Part shown: positions 24,998-36,944 of the stretch, piece by piece
Numbering within the stretch: the stretch's first letter is position 1
How the letters are laid out: each line of letters starts with the position of its first letter
Source of the DNA: Pseudoscleropodium purum
Taxonomy: Eukaryota > Streptophyta > Bryopsida > Hypnales > Brachytheciaceae
Direction: 5' to 3'
Length of the DNA: 64,000 nucleotides
NCBI GenBank assembly: GCA_963969395.1
Contig: OZ017796.1
Location: forward strand, 1,304,501 to 1,368,500
Position numbers and translations under genes: made by a program
The notes under the pieces: generated by a model
Told to the model about the DNA's origin: nothing
Databases searched by the model: none
The model's input: only the letters and a program-made list of their open reading frames with translations

Positions 24998-25535
24998 TGC
25001 CTAAAAGACCAAATGACCATTGAACATATGCAGGTGATGTTGGATTATGATTTTTTAATGGATGTTTTTAAATTTTTTACACGATGCAATTATAATTTTT
25101 TTTCCAATCGGGTGGTTGGGTCAAAAATTATATTGCCCTAAATTTTTTGGATAGCTTACGACAACATGTGCAAAATTCCTCTAGTAGTTCTAAAATTTGG
25201 CAAATACGTAACCTATATTATATAAGATGCAGATGTAAGAAAAAAATTGCCATATATAATGTAAAAATCTCACTTTAGGAGTTAAAGCTTGTTGGCCTTG
25301 TCAAGGCAAGGTCGAAAGAAGATTTTTTCTTCAAAATTCAAACATTATAAATAATCTTTCAATTCATGAAGTCAAATTTTTTGAATTTTTTTCCACACAT
25401 TCCTAGAAAAGCGTAGTACAAATTTGTATGGTTGAATTTTGAAAATAAACTATTTTTTTAATTTATTTTTAACTATCCTAAAAGGTGGCAATATTTGACA
25501 ATTTTTATCCACAATGTACCTTGGTCTTTTAGGGA
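24998..25535 (-). mobile_element. TTAA-type inverted-repeat element, copy F (538 bp)
   Basis: TGCCTAAAAGACC (24998-25010) and GGTCTTTTAGGGA (25523-25535) match as inverted repeats at 12 of 13 positions, and both ends are directly flanked by TTAA (24994-24997, 25536-25539). The body resembles the elements at 28654-29354 and, inverted, 48771-49339. This is one of the clearest copies for defining ends and target site. Confidence 0.75.
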
Positions 25536-25539
25536 TTAA

Positions 25540-27314
25540 TCTACTATTTTAGTATATTTTTAAACTAGGGCATCTTATAAAGTGGGTTTCTTTTCAATAA
25601 CTGGCTACAAGCCTTTTAGCCAAAGGATCCCTTGGAATTGTAGTTAAGCCCATTTCTTGATATGGATCTAACTACAATTACTAAAGATTCAAAACAAGTG
25701 CAATTTGTTGTTACAGAAAACAAAACTATTGTCCATATCATTTTCTCTCTTGGAATAAAATTTTTTAATGTAAAATTACATTCCTTGGTCTTCTCAATTT
25801 TGGAAGTGCTCATTGGTTGAAAGCTTACTATCCTTGACTTCTCATCTTTGATGCAAAGAGTCCCTAGGCTCTTTCATGTGAAGAGTCCCTTAGGCTTGGA
25901 GTCCCACCAAGGAATTGTCAAAGTTTGGCAACATTTAGCACAAAAATAAAAGAATGGCTGATGATGGCGTGAATGGAGGAGGGAATGGAAGTTGAATCGC
26001 AGTATTTCTGGAGAACGAGCAATTTCAGTTAGTTTATTATTAACATGCGATGATTGTGCATAATTGTTGGAGTCATTGAAGGTTGATTGTCACGGTGAAA
26101 AAGTTAGTTAATGGTTTTGTTGCAGTGCTCTTGTTTCGAAGTCGTCCACTCATCCCTATTTTTTTAAGATTATCTTTGTGTGTCTGTTTTGTTAAATCTC
26201 TTCTATTTTAGATTGTCATTGTCATGGATTCGATTTCAGTTATTGTTGTAGAGTGGTTGCAGATATTTGATTATTTGTTCTACTATCACGTTATGCGACA
26301 ATCCACTCCACAACGTTGTGAGTGCAGGTTCAATATGACTATTCCAGGTGGAGGTTCAGTAAGATTGCTGGAATAGTCAGGTTTACTAACATTGAATTCC
26401 TTTTGTCATCATCGTTTTTGAATGCTCAATTTGTTCATTAAGGGTAGTCACACCTTCTCTACTCTCAATTCAATTAACGGAGAATTGCGATGTGGCGCTT
26501 CTACATTGGGCATTGTGTCTTGTGGAGCTCTCATTCTCCGTTAACTAGAACCGGCTCATTCTTTGCCTCCGTAGCTGAAGAAGTGGACGTTCAGAAGATT
26601 TAACAAATAAACTTTCATCTTGCGATGAGCATTTTCACCCCACCGTGCTTTGTAGATTTCATCATCATTTTGTACTTCACCATCGTCATAGTGGCTCAAG
26701 CGATTGTTGTCGTGGCTCAAGTATGTAACTCATTCTCTGGTTTCCATTCTTGATGCTTCACATGTCAAAAAGGGGTATCACACCTTCTTCATGCGCAACA
26801 CCAGCCCATGGGCTCCTTTTTTCTCTCACCAACTTTGCATTCTTGAAGAATTTTTGCTCTTCTAAGAAGGTATGACTACCCCTATTGAAGTAATTGTGAT
26901 AAAAGTGCTCTCACATCAAAATTCAATCAGATACCAGCGAGTAGTCCTACTTTAGGTCTATCAATTGAGAGGAGAAAAGGAATGCTGCAAATTGATACTT
27001 ACAGGACCTGGGTTGATGAACAATTTTGAGAGCGTTGGCTTTTTCTGAGAGATGGCATTGCAGGTCTTGAGTGTGCACACAGTTGCATTGGTATGAAGGT
27101 TTTCAAGTGACTACGGGTTTCGAGTTTCTTTGAATATACTAGTAAGTACTTTCACTACTTTCATTTTTTAATCAGTTTTACTTATTGTGCATTGTCGAAG
27201 CTCTGAATTGGTAGAACAAATTGACGATAGCTTTGTTACTTGACTGACAAGGACCTAGTTTCCTGGCCGGAATACCTGTTTTTCATCTCCAACATATGGT
27301 CTAGTAGATATTGA
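25540..27314. other. Mixed-composition intergenic sequence, no gene defined
   Basis: From ~25900 the composition rises toward balanced GC, which in this window usually accompanies genes. No frame longer than ~65 codons and no family motif can be supported. It may hold untranslated or decayed exons of whatever gene lay at 27.3-28.1 kb. Confidence 0.4.
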
Positions 27315-27425
27315 ATGAATACCGGCATCATGTTTAAATGTGGGTGGTTTTTGATTATCGGGTTGGGGTTTTGGATCGGCAGCGCAGAAGTAGCATTGGG
27401 TTCCAAATCTAGGGTTTCGTCAGGT

Positions 27426-27473
27426 GTACTTTGTACTGAACCTAGACTAAACCCTGGATTCGGTACAAAGTAC
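27426..27473. repeat. 11 bp perfect inverted repeat
   Basis: gtactttgtac (27426-27436) and gtacaaagtac (27463-27473) are perfect inverted copies, separated by 26 bases, inside a GC-balanced patch with an open frame at 27315-27647 of unknown identity. Function unknown. Confidence 0.6.
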
Positions 27474-27878
27474 AGGGGTCTAGCCATAGCCGCTTCAAGT
27501 GAAGCACAAATCCGAATCCAGGATTTACTCACTAGTTTGGTGAGTAGTCTGGAGAAGTTTTATGATGTAGGAGATACCTTGGAATTGGAAGTAGCTGCTA
27601 CAAGGATTGGAAGCCTCGCAGTGAGCCCCAAGCTTCTACCACTGTGAAGGCGATGGTGAGCACGTGGGTGTCAGAGCACAGAGCCAATGCCCAAGTGCAC
27701 AAACTTCTGCTGACAACGAATCACCAAACTCATCACTCTGCTTCAACTGAGACCCTAATGCTCCCGAAGCCCTCGTTCTGTTTCGGCATCTCTAGCAAAG
27801 ACTTTTAAGTGCACCGAAACGAGCTGCAGTGCAGAAGAGTGGAGTGATATGTCAGCTTCTTGTGCACATCATCCATAA

Positions 27879-28088
27879 ATGTTGAACCGACGGTTCTTGA
27901 AGGAGTTGCCTCTGGAGTTGGTGGAGCCTGTCTTTGCCCATCTGCCTCGGTCTCAAATCGTGGAGCTTTGGAAAAGTTCAGAGTTTATCAACATCCTCCA
28001 ATTTTCCAAAAGCTTACTCAGAAAGGCCGGTACCCTAAACTCGTCGGGCTTTGTGAATTTTGGCACGAGATTTCATCACTCTAATTAA
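27879..28088 (+). pseudogene. F-box-like gene remnant
   Basis: A 69-codon frame has an F-box-like opening: LKELPLELVEPVFAHLPRSQ followed by IVELWKSS. In plants this motif (LPxELxxxIxxxLP) recruits substrates to SCF ubiquitin ligases by binding SKP1. The motif ends early and no kelch, LRR or FBA-type C-terminus follows before the stop; real plant F-box proteins are usually 300-450 residues. I infer a truncated or decayed copy. The match rests on one short motif, so the call is tentative. Confidence 0.35.
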
Positions 28089-28653
28089 ATTTCTCACATT
28101 TCACCACCCCCTGCAAGGTTTTTTTACAAGGTGACAGGTCCATAGAGCAATCAATCTCAAAAGAGTTTTATAATCATAGAGGGATGTATTGCTTTCTTCA
28201 ATGTCCCAATTGCATTTGTCAATGAATTGGGGGTGGATGTCCCTCATTAGAAGAGATTTCAGGACTCCAAGAGACTGCGAGTTATCAAGCCTTGAGAATG
28301 TCCTGAATGCATCATGTGGCCAAAAGAATGCCATGTCATTCCCCCAAAAAAATTACAAAAAAAAATTCATTTTTTTATATTTTAAGAATTATTATTATTA
28401 TTTTGGGAACAACCGGCTGTACCATTTGCCGCGGGGAATAGGTCTGAAATAGGCTATTATTGCCTTCAAATTTCCCCTAATGATTCTTAACAATGTGCTC
28501 TAAATCAATCTTGAAAATATGTAGATGTAGGATGTTCAAAATTTATAGCCTATATACTTGAATGCAAATAATAGTTTGGGGTTCATCATATATTCAAACT
28601 TCACAAATTCATAGCATATTTACTTGTATTAAAGAGATTATCAATTTTTTTAA

Positions 28654-29354
28654 CCCTTAAAGGACCAAGTATTCACTCAACATGCACAAGAAATCTTGGG
28701 TAATTTCCTACAAAGTCATTGAATTAGATGTTCATGAAATTTGAACACAATGTACAAAAAATAAATCCCATTGGTGAATATCTATTATTTTTCTGATTGG
28801 GTGTCTAAATCAAATTAAACTTATGTTGCCTAGAAATTTGGGGTAATTTGGATAGCATGTGCAAAACTCCTCCTATAATTTTGAAAATTGGCAAACATGT
28901 TTGGAATTTACATGACACAAGATGAAAATGTCAAAAAATAACTATGTTAAGTGCAAAAATCTCACTTTAGGAGGCAAAGTTTGCAAGCCCTATTGGACAA
29001 GGTTGGAAAAAAAAAAATTTCTTCCAACTTCCAACATCATAATCTTTCAATTTGTGTGATCAAAATTTGTGGAATTTTTTACATGTAGTCCAAGAGAACT
29101 AGAGAAGTGTATGGTTTCAAGTTTCATAAAAAGAAAATCATTTTTTCTTCTTCTTGCCATGAAAAGTGACAATTTCTTACTTAAAAGAATGATTTGCTTA
29201 AAAAAAACAAAAAAATACATTGGAGGTCAAACTATTGTGCAAGACCTTCTCTTTAAACACAAAATTCCAAGGATGAAAATTTGAACTTCTATCTTACATA
29301 GAAATATTCTTTGTCAACCATCAGACCACTTCGGTCCATGTCGTCCTTATAAGG
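28654..29354 (-). mobile_element. TTAA-type inverted-repeat element, copy G (701 bp)
   Basis: CCCTTAAAGGACC (28654-28666) and CGTCCTTATAAGG (29342-29354) form imperfect inverted ends, with TTAA directly outside both (28650-28653, 29355-29358). The body is similar in the same orientation to 24998-25535 and inverted relative to 48771-49339. Its right quarter (29220-29330) is also related to 48650-48765. Confidence 0.7.
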
Positions 29355-29529
29355 TTAAAGCGATGGGAATAGGTGCCTCCGCTTTAACAATAAGGTATCA
29401 ATTGGGGATCCGGGATCCCAATGTCATTCCAGACTTCAAAATTCATAACTAATTTCAAGAAGATCCAAAAAAATTCAAGTGGTTTCATATTTTTGAAGAT
29501 CCAAAAAAATCTTGCAAGAAGTCAAATTC

Positions 29530-29995
29530 CACCACACGAGAGGAGATCGGGTCTGAGTAGAATTCCAAGGGATGATGGTTTCATCAAATCTGTATGCGAA
29601 TTGTTCCGTCGCAGCTACTGCAATGGTACGGTGCCTTTCACATTCCTGCACATGATGCTAACGTCACGGAACTACCTTCCAATGAAGTGCAAAAAGGGAT
29701 AGTCCTACAATCTGTTACCACAAAGCGAAGCAAAACAAAGTTACAGTCTCGCGGCATTTATGACGATCAACAGTCTCCCACTTTGAAATTGCTGAAGGAA
29801 AATTCAAACAGAAATGATATTCTCTACATCTATTTGGTGGACGGTGATCTCCCCAAAATTGCTCTCCTCCATATTATGTTAAAATGCTTAGAGCGAAACT
29901 AATTATTGTATCCTTTACCTGTATCCTTACGTAGCGATGCACAAAAGTGACCAAATTTGGAATTTTTGACAGTAAAACCCTACACTTTCAATGAC
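29530..29995. repeat. Dispersed ~0.46 kb repeat, copy 1, beside the 3' end of the extension-protein gene
   Basis: The segment aligns by eye with 41860-42330. Shared marks include 'tttcatcaaatctg', 'gttacagtctcg', 'aaggaaaattcaa', 'ggtgatctccc' and 'attgtatcctttac/atc'. In this copy a plus-strand frame (29594-29902) stays open; the other copy has stops and shifts. Part of the frame (GDLPKIALLHIMLK here, GDLPQVALLHITLK there) differs mostly at third positions or conservatively, which hints at former coding. I do not recognise the protein. Confidence 0.55.
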
Positions 29996-30208
29996 AGAAG
30001 ATTAACAAGATCAAATCACCATATAATGGAAAAAGTATAATACAACAAATGCGGCAAAACCGGTAGCCAATGGTATCATCTTACGAACACAATGCAGACA
30101 TATCCAGTCTCCAGAGTGTACCAAGTTGCTTGCCAACGAGATCATACTCAAATGTGCACAGACCAGGCCTTGTTAGGTCCACAAATAACCATACGAAGCA
30201 TACGGCGC

Positions 30209-31195
30209 CTAAGGTCGCCCGTAAAAAGGACCGAAAGGGCGAACCACGCCAATACCAGGACCACCAGTGGTGTCCTCGTGTTCCAGAGGATATTCGTCCT
30301 CCTGGTAAGCAGAGAATGAGTCCGCTCCTGAGGCAGATTCGTCATACGTCTGAACGCCATAACCTCGACCCTGACTGTTGTCCTCGGAGCTCCCAATCAC
30401 CGGGTAACCTTGAACCAAGGTACCATCATCCTGGGTCGCAGCAAACGACAGTTCATCCTCGGACGCAGTGAATGAATAACCATCCTGGGTTGTAGCAGAA
30501 GAAGCATCATACGTCGCGACACCGTAACCGGCTCCCTGACTGTTGTCCTCGGAGCTCCCAATCACCGGGTAACCTTGAACCAAAGTTCCCTGGTCCTGAG
30601 TGGCCGCAAGAGACGGATCCTCATCCTCGGTTGTGGCAGAGGAGGCAGCATACGTCACAACGCCGTAACCTGCTCCCTGACTGTTGTCTTCCGAGCTCCC
30701 GATCACCGGGTAACCTTGAACCAAAGTGCCCTGGTCCTGAGTTGCAGCAAACGACTGGGAATCATCGTCGAATTCGTTCATGTCAAATCCAGGAGGAACG
30801 GAATCCACTGCTGGAGGGGTGGTGCTCTCTGCAAACGACTCGGAAACAGTGTCATCTGGTTCGCTCATATCAAATTCAGAGGGATCCGAAGCGGCAGTTG
30901 GAGGTGTTGCGCTCATACTGGTCATATTCTCCTGGTCAGAACGTGCCAGATCGACCAACACCAGAGGGCTATCATCAGCTGACCCCAAGACCTCGTTCGC
31001 TAGTACTGCGCTGTGGGAGTCACTTGACCCCTCCGTGGTATTCGAGATGGCTGGCGCCGTGGTTGGAGAATCTGATACCTTCACTTGGGTGATAGTCCCT
31101 TGCACCTCTTCAGCGAAAGAACGGACATTGCTGCAGAGCAGCAGTAACGCCACTGCCCACACTGCGGCCATCTTTTTCGACATCCTGGAAGCCAA
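30209..31195 (-). CDS. Secreted acidic tandem-repeat protein, paralogue of the expansin extension
   Basis: A single open frame of 328 codons. Residues 1-147 are the same as in the expansin-fused gene except residue 5 (Met instead of Val): signal peptide, then a Ser/Thr/Asp/Glu-rich region with NTT and NMT sequons. Three repeats follow at residues 148-194, 195-249 and 250-~301, each with [11 protein letters not shown] and SEDNSQG. The tail is unlike the other gene: acidic residues, then GGPGIGVVRPFGPFYGRP and a stop. No expansin domain or exon is found in the ~600 bases downstream; a dispersed repeat lies there instead. I infer a wall or apoplast protein of unknown function. It is either the ancestral stand-alone form or a copy that lost the expansin part. 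Confidence 0.75.
   Translation of the reverse strand: MASRMSKKMAAVWAVALLLLCSNVRSFAEEVQGTITQVKVSDSPTTAPAISNTTEGSSDSHSAVLANEVLGSADDSPLVLVDLARSDQENMTSMSATPPTAASDPSEFDMSEPDDTVSESFAESTTPPAVDSVPPGFDMNEFDDDSQSFAATQDQGTLVQGYPVIGSSEDNSQGAGYGVVTYAASSATTEDEDPSLAATQDQGTLVQGYPVIGSSEDNSQGAGYGVATYDASSATTQDGYSFTASEDELSFAATQDDGTLVQGYPVIGSSEDNSQGRGYGVQTYDESASGADSFSAYQEDEYPLEHEDTTGGPGIGVVRPFGPFYGRP
30293..30754 (-). repeat. Three coding tandem repeats of the paralogue
   Basis: Units of 47, 55 and ~52 codons run from 30754 down to 30293. The first is shortened in its linker (ATTEDEDP). The last diverges (RGYGVQTYDE) at the point where the fourth unit of the other gene leads into the Pro-rich linker. Confidence 0.85.
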
Positions 31196-32120
31196 GAGAT
31201 TACAAATGCAGTTTCAGAATCTGGTGCAAAGAATCACATCACAGACTCAATACAGATCATACAGAGTCTGTGTACCATGTCCAACTCCCCATGTCAACAG
31301 GAATCGAGCAATCGCTGGAAGTAAGCTCAAGTAACTACAAACCACCCCCAAGTTCGATTACCATCCAACAAATCACCTGAATGACGGAAATGCAACCCAT
31401 CAAAGCACACCATCCTCCTCACCCACACCGTAGAAACACTCACATGACAAACAACCCTACTAATGCTGACCTAAACATACATAACACCAATCAAAAGGAA
31501 ACTGCAGCTCGCAGTTTACGAACAATGCCAGCAACATCTGAAACAACACAAGCACCAATTGCTATCAGAGTATTGGCTCACATTACACTTACATTTTCCT
31601 CTCACAGACAGGTTCGCACTAACGACCTCTAGCAATGTCCAGAATGGCACACAATGATCATGAACCAAGAGCCATGAACACTTCCCAACTCAAACTGCTC
31701 GTCAGAAGATCCTGGAAGCTCAAACTCCGATGGCAACATGGGGGGAGTCTTCGTAACATTTCACGGCCTCGGCGGTGTGTGACATGCAGCGGAAGGCGGC
31801 GGTGATGGCGGGGTCGAAGGGTAAGACGCCGTGGCAATTGAGTCGCAACTTCCGGAATGCTGGTGGAAACTCATCACGAGCGCCAGGATATGACGGAGAT
31901 TTGCTTCCGATTAATTTTTTTATTATTTATTTTCTGAGTGCAATTGGAAGGAAGAATCTCATTGCCTGCTACAGATCTCAGTTCCCTCCTCCCTCAAGCC
32001 GGCATCGCCGCTAAAGCTTCAGTCTCCCCGTTTGCTCGGAGGATGGAGCTCGGCTGCAGATGTTCGCAAGGCGGGGAGCCACGGGATAGGTCATCCGTTC
32101 CCCACAGCGAGGTTTGTTGA
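31196..32120 (-). promoter_or_regulatory. 5' flank of the paralogue, homologous to 17998-18870
   Basis: It is almost identical to the other flank for ~200 bases above the ATG, then diverged but collinear. An inserted AT-rich stretch near 31913-31940 is absent from the other copy. It presumably holds the leader and promoter; the duplication boundary lies near 32120. Confidence 0.6.
31240..31272 (-). promoter_or_regulatory. Perfect 9 bp inverted repeat, counterpart of 18042-18074
   Basis: cacagactc (31240-31248) and gagtctgtg (31264-31272) form a perfect 9 bp stem with a 15-base loop, 45-77 bases above the ATG. The fourth pair is A:T here and G:C in the other gene, so pairing is kept by a double change. 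Confidence 0.6.
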
Positions 32121-32224
32121 GGTTACCGTACAGGAACAGTGTTCGGGAAATTTTTGGAGGTCCTCCCGGCCAGCTGATTTCCTCCTTCCATGAAAACTAG
32201 TGTGCCCAGTGCCGTTGCCTCGGT

Positions 32225-32440
32225 CAAAACAAACGAAAAAATAATTTTCTTATTTTTTTAATTCAAAATTCAAAATTCAATAACTTTCATGCCTTAGGTC
32301 GGAATGCCACAAAACCAAGCCTGTGCACCCCTCCTTGCCAAGCGCTTTCTGATGATACCAAACACACCAATGGAAGACACATGATCTAGGAGATCTCAAC
32401 GTAACAAACAAAACAAAACAAACAACATAACTTAATAGGA
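32225..32440. repeat. Second dispersed repeat, copy
   Basis: It has the same order of marks as 13255-13420 and 13615-13770: 'attcaataacttt', 'ccacaaaaccaagcc', 'gtgcacccctccttg', 'gcgctttc', 'gaagacacatgatc'. There is no coding frame. Confidence 0.5.
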
Positions 32441-33469
32441 GGATGGATTGGGTTTTTTTCAATGGTCGCTAGTTGCATCCTCTTAATTATAAAAGTAATA
32501 GTTTGTTTCCTTTAATATCAATTTCTCACAAGGCCAATCTCAAAAGTAGCATTAGCACTTGCTGAATTACTAAATTCTTGTAATGTAATTAAAAAAAATT
32601 CAAAATGAAAGTGCTAATTAATGATTGCATCCTTGGCACAAATTGAACTTAGCAAAGCCCATCACCATTTGAAGGTTTAGGATTCTCTCAACCCATGCAA
32701 TATGGAGTTGAAGATGGTTATGAAAAGTTTGCATGAAATCAAAAGAGGTTAGTTTTAACCTTTTTCAACTAGTTTTTTTTGTTGTCTTTGTCAAGTATCA
32801 CTTAGGATTGGTGTACAAATGGCAAAATTAGAAGAATTCTTCAATTTACAAGACAATAACATTCTCTAAATTGTTGTCAAAGTCTTTGTTTGGTCCTTTC
32901 AAAGCCAATTGCATGATACTATCCAAATTTGATGTTGTCACGTAATTTCAAAGCTTTTGCTTGATGTTTGTCATGCACACAAAAAACCCTTTCATAAGTC
33001 ATAGTGCTCACACATTGACACATTTAACAATGTTAATAGGTTAAGATATTTTAATTCTAAAGATGGGTTACAACTAATTGAAGCCCATATATCCCCAAAA
33101 GTTTTATCCATCCACTCTATACTTGTAGCAAGAAAGCAAAAAAACTCTTGCTTACAAACTACTATGTGGAAAGTTGATACTCATGACAACTAACTCTCAC
33201 CTAGTTGGGTAATAGCCACTGAAATTTTTTACATAACCGTTGAAATTTGCCAAGTATTGGATGGAGGTAGTAAAATATCTTCCAATTTGGGAGGAGATCA
33301 CTAGTTGATTTCTAGCCCTACAAATTTCTTTCTAGTTTTGCATCCTTCATCATTTATCAAAATTCAACCAAGGATTTTCCTACTTCTACGGACTAATTTT
33401 GAAAAAGCCATTAGGTTTGCTTGACCATTGCACTAACTAGTTTGCCTTGTGTTGTTGTTACAGCCAAAA
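32441..33469. other. AT-rich intergenic sequence, no gene seen
   Basis: No frame or repeat boundary could be supported here. Confidence 0.45.
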
Positions 33470-33670
33470 TAAAAGTAAAAATATTTGTCTAATTTTTTAA
33501 TTAAAAAAATAATTGAAAAATTCATAACTATCACACTATAGGTCCAAACACCATGAAACAAGCCTATGCACCCCAACTTCCTTGTAGAAAGCTTTTAAGC
33601 AATACTTAGAACACCACCATGGGATGCATGGTCTACAAGATCTCACTACAACAACAACAAAAAAGAAATC
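33470..33670. repeat. Second dispersed repeat, copy
   Basis: It shares 'ccatgaaacaagcctatgca', 'ccttgtagaaagctttt' and 'gatgcatggtctacaagatc' with the copy near 32225-32440 and, more weakly, with those at 13.2-13.8 kb. Confidence 0.5.
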
Positions 33671-34361
33671 ATTTAAGGTATGGATAATGGAATTTAGTCT
33701 TATGGTACCTATAGTGTCACTTATCCTATCATAGAATTCACTTGAATTTTCATTTAGTTTGCAATTAGTATTCACATTAGGCATTGTCTTAGTCTAGGGC
33801 AAACCATCTTGATTTTAATTTAATTTTTTGAGTCAAGATATAGTTGAAAATTAATATTCATGTTGCCATTTAGTGTTAGAGTTTGTAATTAGTGTTGCAA
33901 ACACTAAATTTCATCATTGGTGTAGTCTTCTTTGAGGAAGATTGCCTTCTTTCTTATTTTTTTAGTTTTAAGAAATGTTTGGAGAGAGGCAAAATTTTAG
34001 ACAATTGAGGCTTGTATGGTAATTGAGAACATCATAAATGAAAAGTGCTAAGAAATGGCATGGTGAAAATATAACTTGAGAATATCAACTAAGAAGGCCC
34101 AATCACATCAAGAGCACTTATTTTTTTTGAGGCAACTAAAAATTCTCAATTTTTGAGCCCTTAGAAATTATAACGATCCATTTCAAGGAGTTGGATCTAA
34201 ATCAAATATTGGAGTCTTTACTAAAAATAATATTAAATATTATATAATCATATTTTTATATTATGTTATTTTGCTATTTCATGCCTTTTTGGTGGTTTAT
34301 ACCAATCCAAAGGCCATGACCTCTTAACAAGATGTATCAATCACTATTATAATATGGAATA

Positions 34362-34539
34362 TTCTAAGTAAGATCTTAGTATAATCTTAGTAGTGAGATT
34401 TTAAGGTAATGACTTTTTAGGAAATTTTCAATAAAAGTTTACTAAAAATACATTTATGTCTAGTAGAATTTTACTTTAAAATCTTCTGAAAGGTTTAAAA
34501 TCTCACGATTAGGACTACACTAAAAGCCTTACTAAAACA
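34362..34539. mobile_element. Short foldback (MITE-like) element
   Basis: A left arm beginning 'ttctaagtaagatcttagt' (34362) is an inverted relative of a right arm ending 'actaaaagccttactaaaac' (34539). Each arm is about 43 bases and they match at roughly three quarters of positions, including 'gtgagattttaa' against 'ttaaaatctcac'. Length, AT-richness and lack of coding fit a miniature inverted-repeat element; no target duplication was read. Confidence 0.5.
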
Positions 34540-36944
34540 CCCTATATTGTGGTAGTAAATAGAAAATGAAGGATCTTAGAAAGGGAGACTTCTTGATTTT
34601 TTGGCTCCCTTGTTTTTTATGTAAATTAGGCCTAGTTCTACACCAAAGATGGACCAAGGGCCTACAAGCACCAAAAAGTATCCTCACTTTTTACATGTGA
34701 CCATGGGAGGCAATAGCCCAAGACAAAAATACTAATGATACTTTACTGATGCTAGTCTTGGTGTGAACCAAAGAGAAACTATAATTGGGCAAGATTTAAA
34801 TATTATTAGATCCAACATTGTGAACCACTAGATCAATTAAATAAATAAAATCAACATTTGTGAGATTTTAGCCCAATGTCGACTATAAGTGAATTCCATT
34901 AGACCTACTTTAGAAAACTAGACAAAAGAAAAGAGAAAATTGTCTACTTTGGCGATGTATAATAAGATAATAACTTATAGGATTCATTTTTGAACTTCAT
35001 TTTTACAATTTTTTAGAAAAAAGGGCATGTAGAGTTTAGTTTTTTTGTTAGAATAATCTCAACATTAGAGTTAGTTTGTTTGAATTCCATCTTAGAGCTA
35101 TTAATGATTAAATGTTCCCTTTGATCTCCTTAACATTTTAAAGAAAAATGAAAATCAAATTATTTGAATTTTTTGGTCAAATGTTTATTGCAAAATTAGA
35201 ATGTTCAAAATAATCGCGAACAAAAACTTTTAAACAAACATAGACTATAAAACAATTATTGTGAAAAAAATGTAAGCCAAATAATAGCCCTAAATATAAA
35301 CTATAGTATTAGAAAGTAAGGTGACAATAGGGTACCCTAAAATATTGAAAGAAAAAATAATACCCACCTCTTTCCAAAAAATACCCTTCACATCCATATG
35401 TATGTGAAAGTCAATAGGTCATGATTCCTCCAAATTAGAATATCCAAATTTAGACTTTGGACAACTAAAATAAAATTGATTAGAAGCAAACTAAAATACA
35501 AAAATTACAAAGTGTCATGGCTAACCATAGTGAAGTATGAAAAAAACATGAAAATGACAATGCAATTTTGCAAATTTTTTTTATATCTTTTATTTTATTT
35601 GTAATCAAGTTATATATCTCTTTGACCATTTGAGTCTACAAAAGTGCTCCATACCATTTGAGGGGCATATGTAAAAGTTTCACAAGAATTCAATCTTATA
35701 TGGTTTTGAAGTATTATCTCAATCCTTGAAGGTTCAAGAAATTCAAATTTTAATCAATAGAAAAATGCAAATATGTCATGAGCACACAAAATTTTGTTTT
35801 TTCACCCTTTAAATGTTTGTTAATTCTTGTGTTGGTTCTCTTACATTGTATGCTATAGATTTCAAAAAAATTCTTTGCAAATAATCTAAAAGAATGTTTG
35901 ACTTTTCAAAAATTAACTTTTCTAGTTCAAACAAATCCTTTGAAAATAGAAATTTAAAAAATACCGTATATAGAATTTAGCATTTTGAACTTGAAGAAAA
36001 ACTTCTTGGAAAAAGCACAAATATTCAGTCTATAATCAACTTTAGTTACTTCTAGATTTTAAATATTATTGAAAAATATTTGGTTAGTGTTGCAGTTGAT
36101 TTCACTACATGAATATGGTATATTGAACATCTTGTTCAGTTTCTGTTTGAAAATCATCATCTAATCACTTTTCTAAATTTTATATTAAAATTCATCTTAG
36201 TCCACAAATTTAGAAATTTGGAATATCCCCAAAACTTTATAGAATTAAAAGGAAAAAAAAATGAAATGTAAATGATTTTTTAAATCTAAAACATTATAAA
36301 AATTACAGATATTTTACAATTAAATCCAAATATTTTCCATCCTACTCTCATTTTATTTTTCATCCAAAATTGTCCATATATGTACTCTATTATGTCCTCA
36401 CATATTGAAATCACTACTTTAATACTACACTTTAATACTACATTCCACCTCTACCACTACAAAAAATGGACAATGCATGTTTTAAAAAGTACAATTCATT
36501 TAGTTAAATAATTAAGATTAATTGAGGATGCTTAAAAATATCATTTATTATAGTCTACCAATGGGAAGAAAAGAAGCTCGACACAAATCAATGATAAGGA
36601 TTTTTTTCAATGAGTTGCAATTATTTATTATAAGATTTTATAATCAATATTACTGTATTTAATTTGAGCACTAGGCAACCATTAGTTCAATGAGGACACT
36701 AAGAAATAAAAATGTTCAATGAACGACTTTCAAAAAAATTATAGAAATGAATAATGAAATGCATCTCAATGAAATTTCTAAATTTCTAAATCCAATTAAT
36801 GAAAGATAAATCAATTCAAAAAAATGATTTTGTACAAAGTGTGATGAATTTGACCCCAATATACGGTATGTTCTAAAAATATGAAAATTTATCTATAGGT
36901 GTACATTGTCTACTACAGATAGTTATTGCCTCTTTTGAGGTAAT
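34540..36944. other. AT-rich intergenic sequence, no gene seen
   Basis: A worn fragment resembling the TTAA-type elements is visible near 34970-35215 ('gaataatctcaacattagag'). CACTACAAAAAATGG at 36449 resembles a CACTA terminus, but no partner was found. No gene can be supported. Confidence 0.45.

Noticed and set aside
36449..36475. CACTACAAAAAATGG as a CACTA element terminus
   Set aside because: No inverted partner ending in TAGTG could be found within a plausible distance.
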